From NCBI RefSeq assembly GCF_004786035.1, contig NZ_CP035088.1:1152001-1216000 (forward strand): a DNA stretch of 64,000 nucleotides. Reading direction: 5' to 3'. Of this stretch, positions 49,903-59,504 are shown in pieces. The first letter of the stretch is position 1. Every line of letters begins with the position of its first letter. The notes beneath the pieces are model-generated. The model did no database searches. It worked only from the letters and a program-made list of their open reading frames with translations, and was not told the origin of the DNA. Both the position numbers and the translations under genes were made by a program. This stretch comes from Pseudomonas viciae. GTDB taxonomy: Bacteria; Pseudomonadota; Gammaproteobacteria; Pseudomonadales; Pseudomonadaceae.

Positions 49903-50162
49903 GCGCTTATCCCTGACAGTCATGTGCTCCGTTGGAGCGAATTATTATGGTCGAACACCCAGGGATGTGGGTTAGGCCGCTTTCGCTGTTTCAGGTAGGA
50001 ACAGTCGCAGGGCTGATGCGGATTTTGCCGATGGTCTGGCCGGAACCGGCTGAGTGCGGGGTAAGCACAGGATTCGGGCGGGGCTGGGTAAGCGGGTTGA
50101 GTATAGGAAGGGGGCTAACGATTCGACAAGTGAGCCACAAAATAGTGAAGCTTGCGAAGAAC

Positions 50163-50197
50163 CCCGTGGCGAGGGAGCAAGTTCCCTCGCCACGGGT
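50163..50197 (-). terminator. Long hairpin after the CNNM-type gene
   Basis: CCCGTGGCGAGGGA-GCAAG-TTCCCTCGCCACGGG is a 14-15 bp perfect palindrome starting one base past the stop codon. It has no T-run on the - strand. It resembles a REP family hairpin and may stabilise the 3' end rather than terminate. Confidence 0.6.
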
Positions 50198-51439
50198 TTA
50201 GAGAGCAGCGGGCACCGAACTGTTATGCCACACCAGCACCTGGCTGACGCGGTTGTCCACGGTTTCGATGATTTCCAGTCGATAACGGCCGATCTTCAGG
50301 CATACCGGGCTTTCGGGAATGGTTTCCAGGGCTTCGGTCACCAGCCCGTTGAGGGTCTTGGGGCCATCGCAAGGCAAGTGCCAGCCCAGGGTCCGGTTCA
50401 GTTCACGGATCGACGCCGCGCCATCGATCATCAGGCGGCCATCGGGCTGGGGATGAACGTGGGGATTATCGAGGCTGTGCTCACTTTCGAATTCGCCGAC
50501 GATTTCTTCGAGGATGTCCTCCAGGGTGACGATACCCAATACTTCGCCGTATTCGTCCACCACCATGCCCAGGCGCCGCTGCTGCTTGTGGAAGTTCAAC
50601 AATTGCAGCTGCAGCGGGGTGCTCTCAGGCACGAAGTAAGGTTCGTGGCAGGCAGCCAGCAGCGCTTCCTTGGTCAGGCTCGCGTCTGCCAGCAGATGGC
50701 GGATCTGGCGGGTGTTGAGTACTGCCTCGACCTGGTTGATGTCGCTGTGGAACACCGGCAGACGGGTACGACGATTCAGGCGCAACTGTTCAATGATCTC
50801 GCCAATCGGGTCATCAAGGTTGATGCCATCGACCTCACTGCGCGGCAGGAGGATGTCGTTGACGGTAATGTTGTCCAGGGCGTGGATGCCGGAAAGGGTG
50901 TGCAGGCGGCTGCCGTGGTGTTCGGGTTCGTGCTCGTTGCGCGGTGCAAGGGATGTTTCGTCATCGCTTTGCTGGACCGCGCTGGCCTTGCGGGCAAACG
51001 GACGCAGCAGCAACTGACTGACGCCATTCAGCAGCCAGGCCAATGGATAAAGAATCTTCAATGGCACGCCAAGCAGGGCATTGCCCAGTGCCAGCACCGC
51101 ATCGGGTTGACGGATGGCCAGGGTGCGCGGCAGGTAATCGGCGAAGACCAGCAGGGCCACACTGGTGCCGAGCCAGGCCGCCCACGGGCCGTTTTCCAGC
51201 CAGGTAAAAATCGCCAGCAAGGTGCCGAGCACCACGGCCAGGGTACGGCAGAGGGTATTGCACAGAATCAGGCTGTCCCGGGGGAAGTTCAGCGTCACGG
51301 GCGGTTTGTCGTTGGCGCGCGATGCCTTGCGCTGGGCCAGCAGGTGTAGCTGGGCGGCTTCGATCGCGGTGAACAGGGCTGACCAGAGGATCAGCACGAC
51401 CAGCACAGCAAGCAGTGGCCCCACGGGCAACGTATCCAT
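50198..51439 (-). CDS. CNNM/HlyC-CorC family membrane protein with CBS domains
   Basis: A 413-residue protein with an N-terminal DUF21 membrane domain ('LLAVLVVLILWSALFTAIEAAQ', 'VALLVFADYLPRTLAIR'), tandem CBS domains (about 195-320, 'LLPRSEVDGINLDDPI', 'MVVDEYGEVLGIVTLEDILEE') and the C-terminal CorC_HlyC domain ('MIDGAASIRELNRTLGWHLP'). Relatives are implicated in Mg or Co efflux. It is 12 bases after the CcsA-like gene, a pairing often seen in gamma-proteobacteria. Confidence 0.92.
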   Translation of the reverse strand: MDTLPVGPLLAVLVVLILWSALFTAIEAAQLHLLAQRKASRANDKPPVTLNFPRDSLILCNTLCRTLAVVLGTLLAIFTWLENGPWAAWLGTSVALLVFADYLPRTLAIRQPDAVLALGNALLGVPLKILYPLAWLLNGVSQLLLRPFARKASAVQQSDDETSLAPRNEHEPEHHGSRLHTLSGIHALDNITVNDILLPRSEVDGINLDDPIGEIIEQLRLNRRTRLPVFHSDINQVEAVLNTRQIRHLLADASLTKEALLAACHEPYFVPESTPLQLQLLNFHKQQRRLGMVVDEYGEVLGIVTLEDILEEIVGEFESEHSLDNPHVHPQPDGRLMIDGAASIRELNRTLGWHLPCDGPKTLNGLVTEALETIPESPVCLKIGRYRLEIIETVDNRVSQVLVWHNSSVPAAL

Positions 51440-51451
51440 CAGGGCCGTCCG

Positions 51452-52264
51452 TCAGATATGCAGAATGTATTCACGGACCAGCTTGCTGCCGAAATAAGCC
51501 AGCATCAGCAGGCAGAAACCGGCCAGGGTCCAGCGAATCGCTTTATGGCCGCGCCAGCCGAGCCGGTTGCGCCCCCACAGCAACACGCTGAACACCACCC
51601 ACGCCAGGCAGGCCAGCAGGGTCTTGTGCACCAGGTGTTGGGCGAACAGGTTCTCGACAAACAGCCAGCCGGAGATCAGCGACAGCGACAGCAGGGTCCA
51701 GCCGGCCCAGAGGAAGCCAAACAACAGGCTTTCCATGGTTTGCAGCGGCGGGAAGTTGCGGATCAGTCCGGACGGGTGCTTGTGCTTGAGTTGGTGGTCT
51801 TGCACCAGCAGCAGCAGCGCCTGGAACACCGCAATGGTGAACAGGCCGTAGGCGAGGATCGACAGCAGGATGTGCGCCAGGATGCCTGGCTCCTCGTCGA
51901 TGATTTGCACCGTGCCCGACGGCGCGAACTGCGCCAGCAGCACCGTGGCCAGCCCCAGCGGGAAGAGCAGTACCAGCAGGTTTTCCACCGGGATGCGCGA
52001 GCAGGCGATCAGCGTCAGGGCGATCACGGCCACGGCGATCAGGCTGGCAGCGTTGAAAAAGTCCAGGCCCAGGCCGATTGGCGTCATCAGGTGGGTATAA
52101 AGGCTGGCCGCGTGGCCGAGCACCGCCAGCACGCCAAGCATGACCAGCAGGCGTTTGTTCGCCTTGGCGCCGGTGGCCAGGCGGGTGCCTTGATAGAGGG
52201 TCGCAGCGGCATAAAGGCAGGCGGCGGCGAGGGTAGCAAGCAAGCTGGGTGACAAGGGGAGCAT
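51452..52264 (-). CDS. CcsA/YpjD-type cytochrome c assembly family membrane protein
   Basis: A 270-residue protein with eight predicted helices and the CcsA-like segment 'LLSLSLISGWLFVENLF' near 195-215, where haem-handling members carry a WGSFW-type motif. Here only parts of it remain. Known as YpjD. Its role next to CNNM/CorC proteins is unclear. ATG at 52264 ('MLPLSPSLLATLAAACLYA'). The longer open frame upstream runs into the ffh promoter region and is not expected. It is divergent from ffh. Confidence 0.9.
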   Translation of the reverse strand: MLPLSPSLLATLAAACLYAAATLYQGTRLATGAKANKRLLVMLGVLAVLGHAASLYTHLMTPIGLGLDFFNAASLIAVAVIALTLIACSRIPVENLLVLLFPLGLATVLLAQFAPSGTVQIIDEEPGILAHILLSILAYGLFTIAVFQALLLLVQDHQLKHKHPSGLIRNFPPLQTMESLLFGFLWAGWTLLSLSLISGWLFVENLFAQHLVHKTLLACLAWVVFSVLLWGRNRLGWRGHKAIRWTLAGFCLLMLAYFGSKLVREYILHI

Positions 52265-52470
52265 AAATCCTGTTAGGCAGGCCCGAAAGTCGCTGAGTTT
52301 GGCATAGAACCCCCATCGCACGAAAGACCACCGCAACTGACAGTAAGCTGTACGTCGCACGCATCTTCGCTATAATCCGCGACCTGCCCACGCCGCAGGC
52401 TCGCCGAGCACATTTTTCACGGTCTGGGCCGCCATTATCCCGGTCTCATCTGGGCCTGAAAGGATCGCGC

Positions 52471-53847
52471 ATGTTTGAAAACCTAACCGACCGTCTCTCG
52501 CAGACGCTGCGCCATGTCACCGGCAAGGCGAAACTGACCGAGGACAACATCAAAGACACCCTGCGCGAAGTGCGCATGGCGTTGCTCGAAGCCGACGTCG
52601 CCCTGCCGGTGGTCAAGGACTTCGTCAATTCGGTCAAGGAACGCGCCGTCGGCACTGAAGTGTCGCGCAGCCTGACGCCAGGCCAGGCGTTCGTGAAGAT
52701 CGTCCAGGCCGAACTCGAAAGCCTGATGGGCGCCGCCAACGAAGACTTGAACCTGAGCGCGGTGCCACCTGCCGTGGTCCTGATGGCAGGCCTGCAGGGC
52801 GCGGGCAAGACCACCACGGCCGGCAAGCTTGCGCGCTTCCTCAAGGAGCGCAAGAAGAAGTCGGTGATGGTGGTGTCCGCGGACATCTACCGCCCGGCGG
52901 CGATCAAGCAGCTGGAAACCCTGGCCAATGACATCGGCGTGACGTTCTTCCCGTCCGACCTGAGCCAGAAGCCGGTGGACATCGCCCAGGCGGCTATTAA
53001 AGAAGCAAAACTGAAATTCATCGACGTGGTCATCGTCGATACCGCCGGTCGCCTGCACATCGATGAAGAGATGATGGGCGAGATCAAGGCGCTGCATGCC
53101 GCGATCAACCCGGTGGAAACCCTGTTCGTGGTCGACGCCATGACCGGCCAGGACGCGGCCAACACCGCCAAGGCGTTCGGTGATGCACTGCCGCTGACCG
53201 GTGTGATCCTGACCAAGGTCGACGGCGATGCCCGTGGCGGTGCCGCGCTGTCGGTGCGCGCCATCACCGGCAAGCCGATCAAGTTCATCGGTATGGGCGA
53301 GAAGAGCGAAGCGCTCGAGCCGTTCCACCCTGAGCGTATCGCTTCGCGCATCCTCGGCATGGGCGACGTGCTCAGCCTGATCGAGCAGGCCGAGCAGACC
53401 CTCGACAAGGACAAGGCCGACAAACTGGCCAAGAAGCTGAAGAAGGGCAAGGGCTTCGACCTCGAAGACTTCCGCGACCAGCTGCAACAAATGAAGAACA
53501 TGGGCGGCCTTGGCGGGCTCATGGACAAACTGCCGAACATCGGTGGCGTGAACCTGGCGCAGATGGGCAATGCCCAGGGCGCGGCCGAAAAGCAGTTCAA
53601 GCAGATGGAGGCCATCATCAATTCCATGACCCCGGCCGAGCGCCGCGACCCTGACCTGATCAGCGGTTCGCGCAAGCGCCGTATCGCCATGGGTTCCGGC
53701 ACCCAGGTGCAGGACATCGGTCGCTTGATCAAGCAGCACAAGCAGATGCAGAAGATGATGAAGAAATTCTCCGCCAAGGGCGGGATGGCCAAGATGATGC
53801 GCGGCATGGGCGGTATGTTGCCCGGCGGCGGCATGCCCAAGATGTAA
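52471..53847 (+). CDS. ffh: Signal recognition particle protein Ffh
   Basis: SRP54 GTPase of 458 residues that binds 4.5S RNA and nascent membrane proteins. N domain, G domain ('GLQGAGKTTTAGKLARFL' near 107, 'DTAGRLHIDEEMM', 'TKVDGDARGGAALS') and Met-rich M domain ('KMMRGMGGMLPGGGMPKM' at the end). A TATAAT at 52371-52376 is a plausible -10, but I found no matching -35. Confidence 0.97.
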   Translation: MFENLTDRLSQTLRHVTGKAKLTEDNIKDTLREVRMALLEADVALPVVKDFVNSVKERAVGTEVSRSLTPGQAFVKIVQAELESLMGAANEDLNLSAVPPAVVLMAGLQGAGKTTTAGKLARFLKERKKKSVMVVSADIYRPAAIKQLETLANDIGVTFFPSDLSQKPVDIAQAAIKEAKLKFIDVVIVDTAGRLHIDEEMMGEIKALHAAINPVETLFVVDAMTGQDAANTAKAFGDALPLTGVILTKVDGDARGGAALSVRAITGKPIKFIGMGEKSEALEPFHPERIASRILGMGDVLSLIEQAEQTLDKDKADKLAKKLKKGKGFDLEDFRDQLQQMKNMGGLGGLMDKLPNIGGVNLAQMGNAQGAAEKQFKQMEAIINSMTPAERRDPDLISGSRKRRIAMGSGTQVQDIGRLIKQHKQMQKMMKKFSAKGGMAKMMRGMGGMLPGGGMPKM

Positions 53848-53998
53848 AGAATCCAGGCACCGGCAGTCATGCCGGTGCTGCCCACGGGGACGTGGGATCT
53901 CCAGCCAACCCGCCATCGGCGGGCGCTGACCGGCCGTTTTCAACGACGGCTTCATGGCAGATCTGAATGGCATGCCGATAGGCGCCGGAAAAAGACAT

Positions 53999-54026
53999 TT
54001 GCAAAAGTCCGGATATTCCTTAGAAT
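53999..54026 (+). promoter_or_regulatory. Promoter of the rpsP-rimM-trmD-rplS operon
   Basis: TTGCAA (53999-54004), a 16-base spacer and TAGAAT (54021-54026), about 70 bases before rpsP. The earlier part of the 250-base gap holds a GCACCGGCA-GTCA-TGCCGGTGC hairpin just after ffh. Confidence 0.65.
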
Positions 54027-54098
54027 ATGCGGCCTTTCGGGCACCTATGCCCGCTGTGCATTTAGATTTGCAGCACCGACTACAGGAACGATGTTCAC

Positions 54099-54350
54099 AT
54101 GCTAACAATCCGTCTTGCCCTTGGCGGCTCCAAAAAGCGCCCGTTTTACCACCTGACCGTAACCGACAGCCGCAACCCGCGTGACGGTTCCCACAAGGAA
54201 CAGGTTGGTTTCTTCAACCCTGTTGCCCGTGGTCAGGAAGTTCGTCTGTCCGTGAACCAAGAGCGCGTAGCCTACTGGCTGAGCGTTGGTGCACAACCTT
54301 CTGAGCGTGTTGCTCAGTTGTTGAAGGAATCGGCTAAGGCTGCGGCCTGA
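54099..54350 (+). CDS. rpsP: 30S ribosomal protein S16
   Basis: An 83-residue small-subunit protein. '[19 protein letters not shown]' and '[20 protein letters not shown]' are diagnostic. It is first in the conserved operon with rRNA/tRNA processing enzymes and L19. Confidence 0.98.
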   Translation: MLTIRLALGGSKKRPFYHLTVTDSRNPRDGSHKEQVGFFNPVARGQEVRLSVNQERVAYWLSVGAQPSERVAQLLKESAKAAA

Positions 54351-54355
54351 GCAAT

Positions 54356-54892
54356 ATGAACGCGACGCCAAAAGACGCTGATGATTTGATCGTTGTCGGC
54401 AAGATTTACTCTGTTCATGGCGTTCGCGGCGAAGTGAAGGTGTATTCCTTTACTGATCCGATCAAAAACCTGTTGGACTACAAAACCTGGACGCTCAAGC
54501 GCGAAGGTAGCGTGAAACAGGTTGAGCTGGTCAGCGGACGTGGGAACGACAAGTTCCTGGTCGCAAAGCTCAAGGATCTCGATGATCGTGAAGAAGCGCG
54601 TCTTCTGGCCGGTTATGAGATCTGCGTGCCACGCAACCTGTTCCCTGAACTGACCGACGGCGAGTACTACTGGTACCAGCTGGTGGGTCTGAAGGTCATC
54701 GACCACCTCGGGCAATTGCTCGGGAAAATCGATCACCTGCTCGAGACCGGTTCGAACGATGTCATGGTGGTCAAGCCTTGCGTCGGCAGCCTGGATGATC
54801 GCGAACGCCTGTTGCCCTATACCGAGCAATGCGTGTTGGCCGTTGACCTTGCAGCTGGCGAGATGAAGGTGGAATGGGATGCGGATTTCTAA
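54356..54892 (+). CDS. rimM: Ribosome maturation factor RimM
   Basis: A 178-residue 30S assembly factor that binds S19. It has an N-terminal RimM domain ('[21 protein letters not shown]') and a C-terminal PRC-barrel ('[15 protein letters not shown]', '[19 protein letters not shown]'). It starts five bases after rpsP. Confidence 0.97.
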   Translation: MNATPKDADDLIVVGKIYSVHGVRGEVKVYSFTDPIKNLLDYKTWTLKREGSVKQVELVSGRGNDKFLVAKLKDLDDREEARLLAGYEICVPRNLFPELTDGEYYWYQLVGLKVIDHLGQLLGKIDHLLETGSNDVMVVKPCVGSLDDRERLLPYTEQCVLAVDLAAGEMKVEWDADF

Positions 54893-54894
54893 AC

Positions 54895-55647
54895 GTGGCT
54901 AATTTGCGCGTTGAAGTCATCACGCTGTTTCCCGAGATGTTTTCCGCCATCAGCGAGTACGGCATAACCAGCCGCGCGGTGAAACAGGAGCTGTTGCAGC
55001 TCACTTGTTGGAATCCGCGGGACTACACCACGGATCGGCATCACACTGTGGACGATCGCCCGTTTGGCGGTGGTCCGGGCATGGTGATGAAGATCAAGCC
55101 CCTGGAAGACGCTCTGGTTCAGGCCAGAAACGCAGCCGGGGAGGGTGCGAAGGTGATTTACCTGTCGCCCCAAGGCCGCCAGCTGACTCAGTCGGCGGTA
55201 CGCGAGCTGGCGAATTCGGATGCATTGATCCTGATTGCCGGCCGTTATGAAGGCATTGACGAGCGTTTCATTGAAGCTCATGTCGATGAAGAGTGGTCGA
55301 TTGGCGACTATGTACTGTCTGGCGGCGAGCTGCCGGCGATGGTCCTGATCGACGCGGTTACACGACTGCTGCCTGGAGCTTTAGGGCATGCAGATTCCGC
55401 TGAGGAAGATTCCTTTACGGATGGTCTGCTGGATTGCCCGCACTACACCCGACCGGAGGTGTATGCGGATCAGCGTGTTCCCGACGTGTTGCTAAGTGGC
55501 AACCACGCGCACATCCGGCGTTGGCGTTTACAGCAGTCCCTTGGTCGGACCTATGAACGACGCGCCGATCTTCTGGAAAGCCGCTCGCTTTCTGGAGAAG
55601 AGAAGAAGCTGCTCGAGGAATACATCCGCGAGCGGGACGATAGTTAA
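54895..55647 (+). CDS. trmD: tRNA (guanine-N1)-methyltransferase TrmD
   Basis: Methylates G37 to prevent frameshifting. The protein is 250 residues. The trefoil-knot SAM site is '[20 protein letters not shown]', preceded by '[19 protein letters not shown]'. The GTG at 54895 gives '[16 protein letters not shown]', the usual start, two bases past rimM. A frame opening at 54874 overlaps rimM and is not used. Confidence 0.96.
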   Translation: MANLRVEVITLFPEMFSAISEYGITSRAVKQELLQLTCWNPRDYTTDRHHTVDDRPFGGGPGMVMKIKPLEDALVQARNAAGEGAKVIYLSPQGRQLTQSAVRELANSDALILIAGRYEGIDERFIEAHVDEEWSIGDYVLSGGELPAMVLIDAVTRLLPGALGHADSAEEDSFTDGLLDCPHYTRPEVYADQRVPDVLLSGNHAHIRRWRLQQSLGRTYERRADLLESRSLSGEEKKLLEEYIRERDDS

Positions 55648-55692
55648 CAACGTATCGATGGTAAGTCCGACGACTTGCCTTAGGAGCACAGC

Positions 55693-56043
55693 ATGACTAA
55701 CAAAATCATCCTTGCACTCGAAGCAGAGCAGATGACCAAAGAAATCCCTACCTTTGCCCCGGGCGACACCATTGTCGTTCAGGTGAAAGTGAAGGAAGGC
55801 GACCGTTCGCGTCTGCAAGCGTTCGAAGGCGTCGTTATCGCCAAGCGTAACCGTGGTGTGAACAGTGCTTTCACTGTTCGTAAAATCTCCAACGGTGTTG
55901 GCGTAGAGCGTACTTTCCAGACCTACAGCCCGCAAATCGACAGCATGGCTGTGAAACGTCGCGGTGACGTGCGTAAAGCCAAGCTGTACTACCTGCGTGA
56001 CCTGTCCGGTAAAGCAGCTCGCATCAAGGAAAAACTGGCTTAA
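55693..56043 (+). CDS. rplS: 50S ribosomal protein L19
   Basis: A 116-residue large-subunit protein at the 30S-50S interface. '[20 protein letters not shown]' and '[25 protein letters not shown]' are typical. It ends the operon before a strong terminator. Confidence 0.98.
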
Positions 56044-56058
56044 GTCCAGCTTCCGATG

Positions 56059-56088
56059 CAAAAAAGCAGCCTGCGGGCTGCTTTTTTG
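56059..56088 (+). terminator. Terminator of the rpsP operon
   Basis: AAAAAAGCAGCC-TGC-GGGCTGCTTTTTT, a classic hairpin with T-tract 15 bases past rplS. Confidence 0.94.
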
Positions 56089-56174
56089 TTGCCTGGGATT
56101 TGGTCTTTGAGCACCCTGCATACCTTGATTTTTCATTTCGATGCAGTGTGTGCCCGCATCCTTCATGAGTTTTT

Positions 56175-57071
56175 ATGCCAGCCATCGATCATCCCCTGAT
56201 AGACCAGTTTCTCGACGCCTTGTGGCTGGAGAAGGGCCTGTCCGATAACACCCGTGATGCCTATCGCAGCGATCTGGCACTGTTCAATGGTTGGTTGCAG
56301 GAAAAAGGCCTGGAGCTGGCCAATGCCGGGCGGGAGTTGATCCTCGATCACCTGGCCTGGCGCCTTGAGCAGAACTACAAACCGCGCTCCACGGCACGTT
56401 TTCTCTCCGGTTTGCGCGGTTTTTATCGCTATTTGTTGCGGGAAAAGCTGATTGCCGTCGATCCGACCTTGCGTGTGGAAATGCCGCAGCTGGGGCGTCC
56501 GCTGCCCAAGTCCTTGTCAGAAGCGGATGTGGAGGCGTTGCTGGCGGCGCCGGACCTCAGCGAGGCTATCGGTCAACGCGACCGGGCCATGCTGGAGGTC
56601 TTGTACGCCTGCGGCCTGCGGGTCACCGAATTGATCAGCCTCACGCTGGAGCAGGTCAACTTGCGCCAGGGCGTGCTGCGGGTGATGGGCAAGGGCAGCA
56701 AGGAGCGTCTGGTGCCGATGGGCGAGGAAGCGATCGTCTGGGTCGAGCGTTACATGCGCGACGCCCGTCATGAGCTGCTGGGCGGGCGGCCCAGCGACGT
56801 GCTGTTTCCAAGCCTGCGTGGCGAGCAGATGACCCGCCAGACCTTCTGGCACCGCATCAAGCACCAGGCCAAGGTGGCCGGGATCGGCAAGTCCCTCTCG
56901 CCCCACACCTTGCGCCATGCCTTCGCCACGCACCTGCTCAACCACGGCGCCGACTTGCGAGTGGTGCAGATGCTGCTGGGCCACAGCGACCTGTCCACCA
57001 CCCAGATCTACACGCACGTGGCCCGGGCGCGATTGCAGGACCTGCATGCCAAGCATCATCCTCGGGGCTGA
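56175..57071 (+). CDS. xerD: Site-specific tyrosine recombinase XerD
   Basis: Resolves chromosome dimers at dif with XerC and FtsK. The protein is 298 residues. The complete catalytic set is visible: R149, K173, H244, R247, H270 and Y279, in 'GLRVTELISL', 'GKGSKERLVP', 'HTLRHAFATHLL' and 'LGHSDLSTTQIYTHV'. The neighbouring dsbC is the usual Pseudomonas context, so this is the housekeeping enzyme and not an element integrase. Confidence 0.96.
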   Translation: MPAIDHPLIDQFLDALWLEKGLSDNTRDAYRSDLALFNGWLQEKGLELANAGRELILDHLAWRLEQNYKPRSTARFLSGLRGFYRYLLREKLIAVDPTLRVEMPQLGRPLPKSLSEADVEALLAAPDLSEAIGQRDRAMLEVLYACGLRVTELISLTLEQVNLRQGVLRVMGKGSKERLVPMGEEAIVWVERYMRDARHELLGGRPSDVLFPSLRGEQMTRQTFWHRIKHQAKVAGIGKSLSPHTLRHAFATHLLNHGADLRVVQMLLGHSDLSTTQIYTHVARARLQDLHAKHHPRG

Positions 57072-57233
57072 ATGAAGCCCCCACAGAAAAGCCTCCACCA
57101 ACGTCGTGCGTCACCGGCATTCGGCCACTCAGCCCTTATGTGGTAGGCTTTGCCGGTTTGCACAGTGGGCGGCTGGAACCCGAATCTGCGGGTCGGCGTT
57201 TCCCCGTCCCATTTGTTCGCCTCAGGAGTCCCC

Positions 57234-57965
57234 ATGCGTTTGATCCAGTTGTTCACCGCCGCCGCCATCGCGCTGGCCAGTACCTTTGCCATCGCTGACG
57301 ACGCGGCCGACAAGGCTATCCGCAAGAGCCTGGAAAACCTTCAGCTCGAAGTGCCGATCGAAGCCATCTCCGCCAGCCCCATGGCCGGCCTGTATGAGGT
57401 CAAGCTCAAGGGCAGCCGGGTGTTGTACGCCAGCGCTGACGGTCAGTACATCGTCCAGGGCAACCTGTTCGAGCTCAAGGACGGCAAGCCGGTCAATCTC
57501 ACCGAGATCACCGAGCGCCAGGGCATTTCCAAACTGATCAACGGCATCCCGGTTGCCGAAACCGTGGTTTACCCTGCGATCGGTGAAACCAAATCCCATA
57601 TCACGGTATTCACCGACACCACTTGCCCGTATTGCCACAAGCTGCACGCCGAAGTGCCGGAACTGAACAAGCGCGGTATCGAAGTGCGCTACGTTGCCTT
57701 CCCGCGCCAGGGCCTGGGTTCGCCGGGTGACGAACAGTTGCAGGCGGTCTGGTGCTCCAAGGACAAGAAAGCGGCCATGGACAAGATGGTCGATGGCAAG
57801 GAAATCAAGGCCGCCAAGTGCGAGAACCCGGTTTCCAAGCAGTTTGCCCTTGGGCAGTCAATAGGTGTGAACGGTACGCCAGCGATTGTTTTGGCGGACG
57901 GTCAGGTAATTCCGGGCTACCAGCCGGCGCCACAAGTCGCCAAACTGGCCCTTGGTGCGAAATGA
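57234..57965 (+). CDS. dsbC: Thiol:disulfide interchange protein DsbC
   Basis: Periplasmic disulfide isomerase of 243 residues. Signal peptide 'LIQLFTAAAIALASTFAIA' (cleavage near 21), N-terminal dimerisation domain, and thioredoxin fold with CPYC at 131-134 ('FTDTTCPYCHKLHAEV') and cis-Pro in 'NGTPAIVL'. The structural disulfide Cys pair ('VWCSKD', 'AKCENP') is kept. Start at the ATG after AGGAG. Confidence 0.96.
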   Translation: MRLIQLFTAAAIALASTFAIADDAADKAIRKSLENLQLEVPIEAISASPMAGLYEVKLKGSRVLYASADGQYIVQGNLFELKDGKPVNLTEITERQGISKLINGIPVAETVVYPAIGETKSHITVFTDTTCPYCHKLHAEVPELNKRGIEVRYVAFPRQGLGSPGDEQLQAVWCSKDKKAAMDKMVDGKEIKAAKCENPVSKQFALGQSIGVNGTPAIVLADGQVIPGYQPAPQVAKLALGAK

Positions 57966-58056
57966 TCATGCGTGGTCTGTTTCTGAAGATCTCGGCTCGG
58001 CGAAACCTTCGCCGGGCCGTTAAACACTAAGTCGCGTTACTGCGTGGCTGTATTTC

Positions 58057-58083
58057 ACGGCCGACCTTGCGTCGGCCGTTTCA
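58057..58083 (+). promoter_or_regulatory. GC-rich hairpin directly before hom
   Basis: ACGGCCGAC-CTTGC-GTCGGCCGT is a 9-bp perfect stem followed by TTTC, ending about ten bases before the hom ribosome site. A second hairpin (CGGCTCGGCG-AAACCTT-CGCCGGGCCG) lies just after dsbC. It could be a terminator of dsbC or an attenuator of hom, and the sequence does not decide. Confidence 0.45.
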
Positions 58084-58096
58084 TGGGGAGTCAAGA

Positions 58097-59401
58097 GTGA
58101 ATCCGGTCAAAGTAGGCATCTGTGGGTTAGGTACCGTCGGTGGCGGCACCTTCAACGTACTTCAGCGTAACGCCGAGGAAATTTCCCGGCGTGCCGGGCG
58201 TGGAATCGAAGTGGCACAAATTGCCATGCGCACGCCAAAGCCTCAGTTCCAGACGACCGGTATTGCGATTACCAACGATGTCTTCGAAGTGGCCACGAAC
58301 CCTGAGATCGACATCGTCATAGAGCTGATGGGCGGCTATACCGTTGCCCGCGAGCTGGTACTCAAAGCCATCGAGAATGGCAAGCATGTGGTCACCGCGA
58401 ACAAGGCGCTTATCGCTGTTCACGGTAATGAGATTTTCGCCAAGGCTCGCGAGAAGGGCGTGATCGTTGCGTTCGAAGCCGCCGTGGCCGGTGGCATTCC
58501 GGTGATCAAGGCGATTCGTGAAGGCTTGTCGGCCAACCGCATCAACTGGGTGGCCGGGATCATCAACGGCACCGGCAACTTCATCCTTACCGAGATGCGC
58601 GAGAAGGGTCGCACCTTCGAGGACGTGCTCGCCGAAGCCCAGGCCCTGGGTTATGCCGAGGCCGATCCGACCTTCGACGTGGAAGGCATCGACGCGGCGC
58701 ACAAGCTGACGATCCTGGCGTCCATCGCCTTCGGTATCCCGCTGCAGTTCGACAAAGCCTACACCGAAGGCATCACCAAGCTGACCACCGCTGACGTGAA
58801 CTACGCCGAAGCTTTGGGCTACCGCATCAAGCACCTGGGCGTGGCTCGCAGCACCGCCAGCGGCATCGAGCTGCGCGTGCACCCGACGCTGATCCCGGCC
58901 GACCGCCTGATCGCTAACGTCAACGGCGTGATGAACGCGGTGATGGTCAACGGTGATGCGGCCGGCTCGACCCTGTTCTACGGCGCCGGTGCTGGCATGG
59001 AACCGACGGCCTCCTCGGTGGTGGCCGATCTGGTGGATGTGGTTCGCGCCATGACCTCCGATCCGGAGAACCGTGTGCCGCACCTGGCGTTCCAGCCAGA
59101 CTCGTTGTCGGATCACCCGATTCTTCCGATCGAAGCATGCGAAAGTGCCTACTACCTGCGTATCCAGGCCAAGGACCATCCAGGCGTCCTGGCCCAGGTG
59201 GCGAGCATTCTTTCGGAGCGTGGCATCAACATCGAGTCGATCATGCAGAAGGAAGTCGAGGAGCACGACGGCCTGGTGCCGATGATCCTGCTGACCCACC
59301 GTGTGGTCGAGCAACGCATCAACGATGCGATCACTGCGCTGGAGGCCCTGCAGGGCGTCGTGGGTCCGGTGGTCCGTATCCGCGTTGAACATTTGAATTA
59401 A
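58097..59401 (+). CDS. hom: Homoserine dehydrogenase
   Basis: Reduces aspartate semialdehyde to homoserine at the branch to threonine and methionine. The protein is 434 residues. NAD(P) motif 'GICGLGTVGGGTFNVLQ', catalytic region 'GIINGTGNFILTEM' and 'GYAEADPTFDVEGIDAAHKL', and a C-terminal ACT domain ('QAKDHPGVLAQVASILSER') for feedback control. The GTG at 58097 follows GGGAG and gives 'MNPVKVGICGLG'. Confidence 0.97.
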   Translation: MNPVKVGICGLGTVGGGTFNVLQRNAEEISRRAGRGIEVAQIAMRTPKPQFQTTGIAITNDVFEVATNPEIDIVIELMGGYTVARELVLKAIENGKHVVTANKALIAVHGNEIFAKAREKGVIVAFEAAVAGGIPVIKAIREGLSANRINWVAGIINGTGNFILTEMREKGRTFEDVLAEAQALGYAEADPTFDVEGIDAAHKLTILASIAFGIPLQFDKAYTEGITKLTTADVNYAEALGYRIKHLGVARSTASGIELRVHPTLIPADRLIANVNGVMNAVMVNGDAAGSTLFYGAGAGMEPTASSVVADLVDVVRAMTSDPENRVPHLAFQPDSLSDHPILPIEACESAYYLRIQAKDHPGVLAQVASILSERGINIESIMQKEVEEHDGLVPMILLTHRVVEQRINDAITALEALQGVVGPVVRIRVEHLN

Positions 59402-59402
59402 T

Positions 59403-59488
59403 TTAGCGGCAAGCGCCAAGCCGCGAGCTGCAAGTAGAAGCCGAGCCGCTTCTCACTTGCCGCTTGTGGCCTGAGGCTTGAAGCCCAA
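59403..59488. repeat. Imperfect palindromic repeat between hom and thrC
   Basis: AGCGGCAAG...GAAGCCGAGCCGCTTC...CTTGCCGCT forms a long imperfect hairpin with repeated CAAGC/GCTTG blocks. It resembles a second Pseudomonas intergenic palindrome family distinct from the GTGGGAGC REPs. It lies inside an operon, so it may tune the hom:thrC ratio. Confidence 0.5.
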
Positions 59489-59504
59489 ACCGAAGGTTTG
59501 CCCC

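Noticed and set aside
56175..57071. XerD as an element integrase
   Set aside because: Length, catalytic residues and the dsbC-hom context are those of the housekeeping dif recombinase.
57961..58029. A 22-codon frame overlapping the dsbC stop as a leader peptide for hom
   Set aside because: It has no excess of Thr, Ile or Met codons and is mostly basic. Nothing indicates a control role.
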